From the NCBI GenBank assembly GCA_039931435.1, contig JBDTRY010000153.1, positions 1-9,326 on the forward strand: a stretch of 9,326 nt of DNA, read 5' to 3'. A program made the position numbers and the translations under genes. This document shows, in pieces, positions 8,687 through 9,326 of this stretch. The DNA is from JBDTRY01 sp039931435 (GTDB lineage: Bacteria > Acidobacteriota > Thermoanaerobaculia > Gp7-AA8). How positions within the stretch are numbered: the first letter of the stretch is position 1; each line of letters starts with the position of its first letter. Under the pieces are notes generated by a model that was given only the letters and a program-made list of their open reading frames with translations, was not told the origin of the DNA and did no database searches.

Positions 8687-9223
8687 TTACTCTTCTAAAG
8701 ACAATCTGAATTTATCGATCTGCCCGGAAGTGGAAGCGTCGTAGACATCGCTTCCCACCTGAGCCACGAAGCCGGCGATGAGCGAAGGATCCGTAACGAT
8801 CTTCAACTGCATTCTCTTGCCGAACTTCTCTTCCAGCGCCGCTCGAAGGCGATTCTCTTCCCCGCTGTCCAGCGTGTGAGCCGTTCGCACATCAGCGACA
8901 GCCACGCCGAGTTGGTCGTTGACGAGTTTCTGCCAGGCTCCAAGCACGGACTGGAGGTCATTGATCCGGTGGTTGCGTACGAGCACGCCCAGCAGCCGCC
9001 GTCCGGTATCGGAAATGGCCAGCCGCTCGGCCAGTTTTCCGACGATGTTCAGTTTCGTCTCCAGGTCCACGCCCGGGTTGGAGAAGAGTTCCTGGAGGTC
9101 CGGGGCCCCTGACCGCGCCTTTTCGAACTGCTGCAGCTGTCCGATCAGCACCTGAGCCTCCTCCGCTGAGGGAACGATTTCAGCCAGCGCTTTCGCGTAC
9201 GGCGTGGCGAACCTGCGGATCAC
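8687..9223 (-). CDS. atpH: F-type ATP synthase delta subunit (OSCP)
   Basis: Peripheral-stalk subunit that ties the top of the alpha3beta3 head to subunit b. The product is 178 residues, the usual length. The N-terminal helical domain begins RFATPYAKALAEI; ELFSNPGVDLETKLNIV and LGVLVRNHRINDL are typical of the family; the C-terminal part has LEEKFGKRMQLKIVTDPSLIAGFVAQVGSDVYDAS, the best conserved OSCP segment. Translation begins at GTG (9223-9221), which overlaps the atpF stop as GTGA, pointing to coupled translation. It is placed between atpF and atpA as in most bacterial atp operons. Confidence 0.96.
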   Translation of the reverse strand: MIRRFATPYAKALAEIVPSAEEAQVLIGQLQQFEKARSGAPDLQELFSNPGVDLETKLNIVGKLAERLAISDTGRRLLGVLVRNHRINDLQSVLGAWQKLVNDQLGVAVADVRTAHTLDSGEENRLRAALEEKFGKRMQLKIVTDPSLIAGFVAQVGSDVYDASTSGQIDKFRLSLEE

Positions 9224-9326
9224 GAGACCACCTTTCCGATGTCCTCGACGCTCTGATCGAACAGCCGGTGGCGGTCCTGATCGGTGATGGTGGCGGAGAC
9301 GATCTGCCGGGCCCTGGAGGCCGCCA
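9220..9326 (-). CDS. atpF: F-type ATP synthase subunit b, C-terminal fragment
   Basis: Only the last 34 codons and the TGA stop lie in the window; the gene continues past the right edge. The visible residues include ASRARQIVSATITDQDRHRLF and end in EDIGKVVS. The helical, charged character, the 4-bp overlap with atpH and the position before atpH identify it as subunit b, the membrane-anchored peripheral-stalk dimer that holds delta. The membrane anchor itself is outside, and with so little sequence a b' paralogue (atpF2) cannot be excluded. Confidence 0.85.
   Translation of the reverse strand, partial: AASRARQIVSATITDQDRHRLFDQSVEDIGKVVS

Overview
This window comes from a GC-rich, probably Gram-negative bacterial chromosome. 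Every gene I can support lies on the minus strand, so transcription runs from base 9326 towards base 1. In that order the genes are atpF (3' end only), atpH, atpA, atpG, atpD, atpC, a short histidine-kinase-like protein, an NtrC-type sigma-54 response regulator, and topA (cut at the left edge, so its C-terminus is missing). Nothing points to mobile DNA, CRISPR, tRNA or rRNA. Lineage cannot be fixed from this stretch. The compact F1 gene order and the NtrC-type regulator would fit Acidobacteriota or a former deltaproteobacterial group, but that is a guess.

Right part (about 4308-9326): the F1 sector of a bacterial F-type ATP synthase, in the canonical order b-delta-alpha-gamma-beta-epsilon. 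Junctions are tight: a 4-bp GTGA overlap between atpF and atpH, 25 bp between atpH and atpA, 4 bp between atpA and atpG, a short spacer before atpD, and 3 bp between atpD and atpC. Catalytic motifs of alpha and beta are intact. The membrane subunits a and c, which would show proton or sodium coupling, are outside the window.

Middle part (3541-4206 and 2180-3544): a two-gene signalling unit joined by a 4-bp ATGA overlap. The first gene encodes a small soluble protein with an intact phospho-acceptor histidine box. Its ATP-binding domain appears to have lost the N, G1 and G2 boxes, so it may pass phosphate on rather than make it. The second encodes a complete NtrC-family activator (receiver, AAA+, Fis-type HTH) in which the sigma-54 contact loop reads GAFTNA instead of GAFTGA. 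This pair is the most interesting part of the window.

Left part (1-1970): type IA DNA topoisomerase I with an intact Toprim domain, active-site tyrosine and at least two C-terminal zinc fingers. It appears to start at a TTG codon behind a good ribosome binding site. The 209-bp space before it is the longest intergenic gap; it holds weak hairpins and a marginal -24/-12-like element.

The ATP synthase and topA parts are ordinary housekeeping. The unusual point is the small kinase-like/NtrC pair placed between them.
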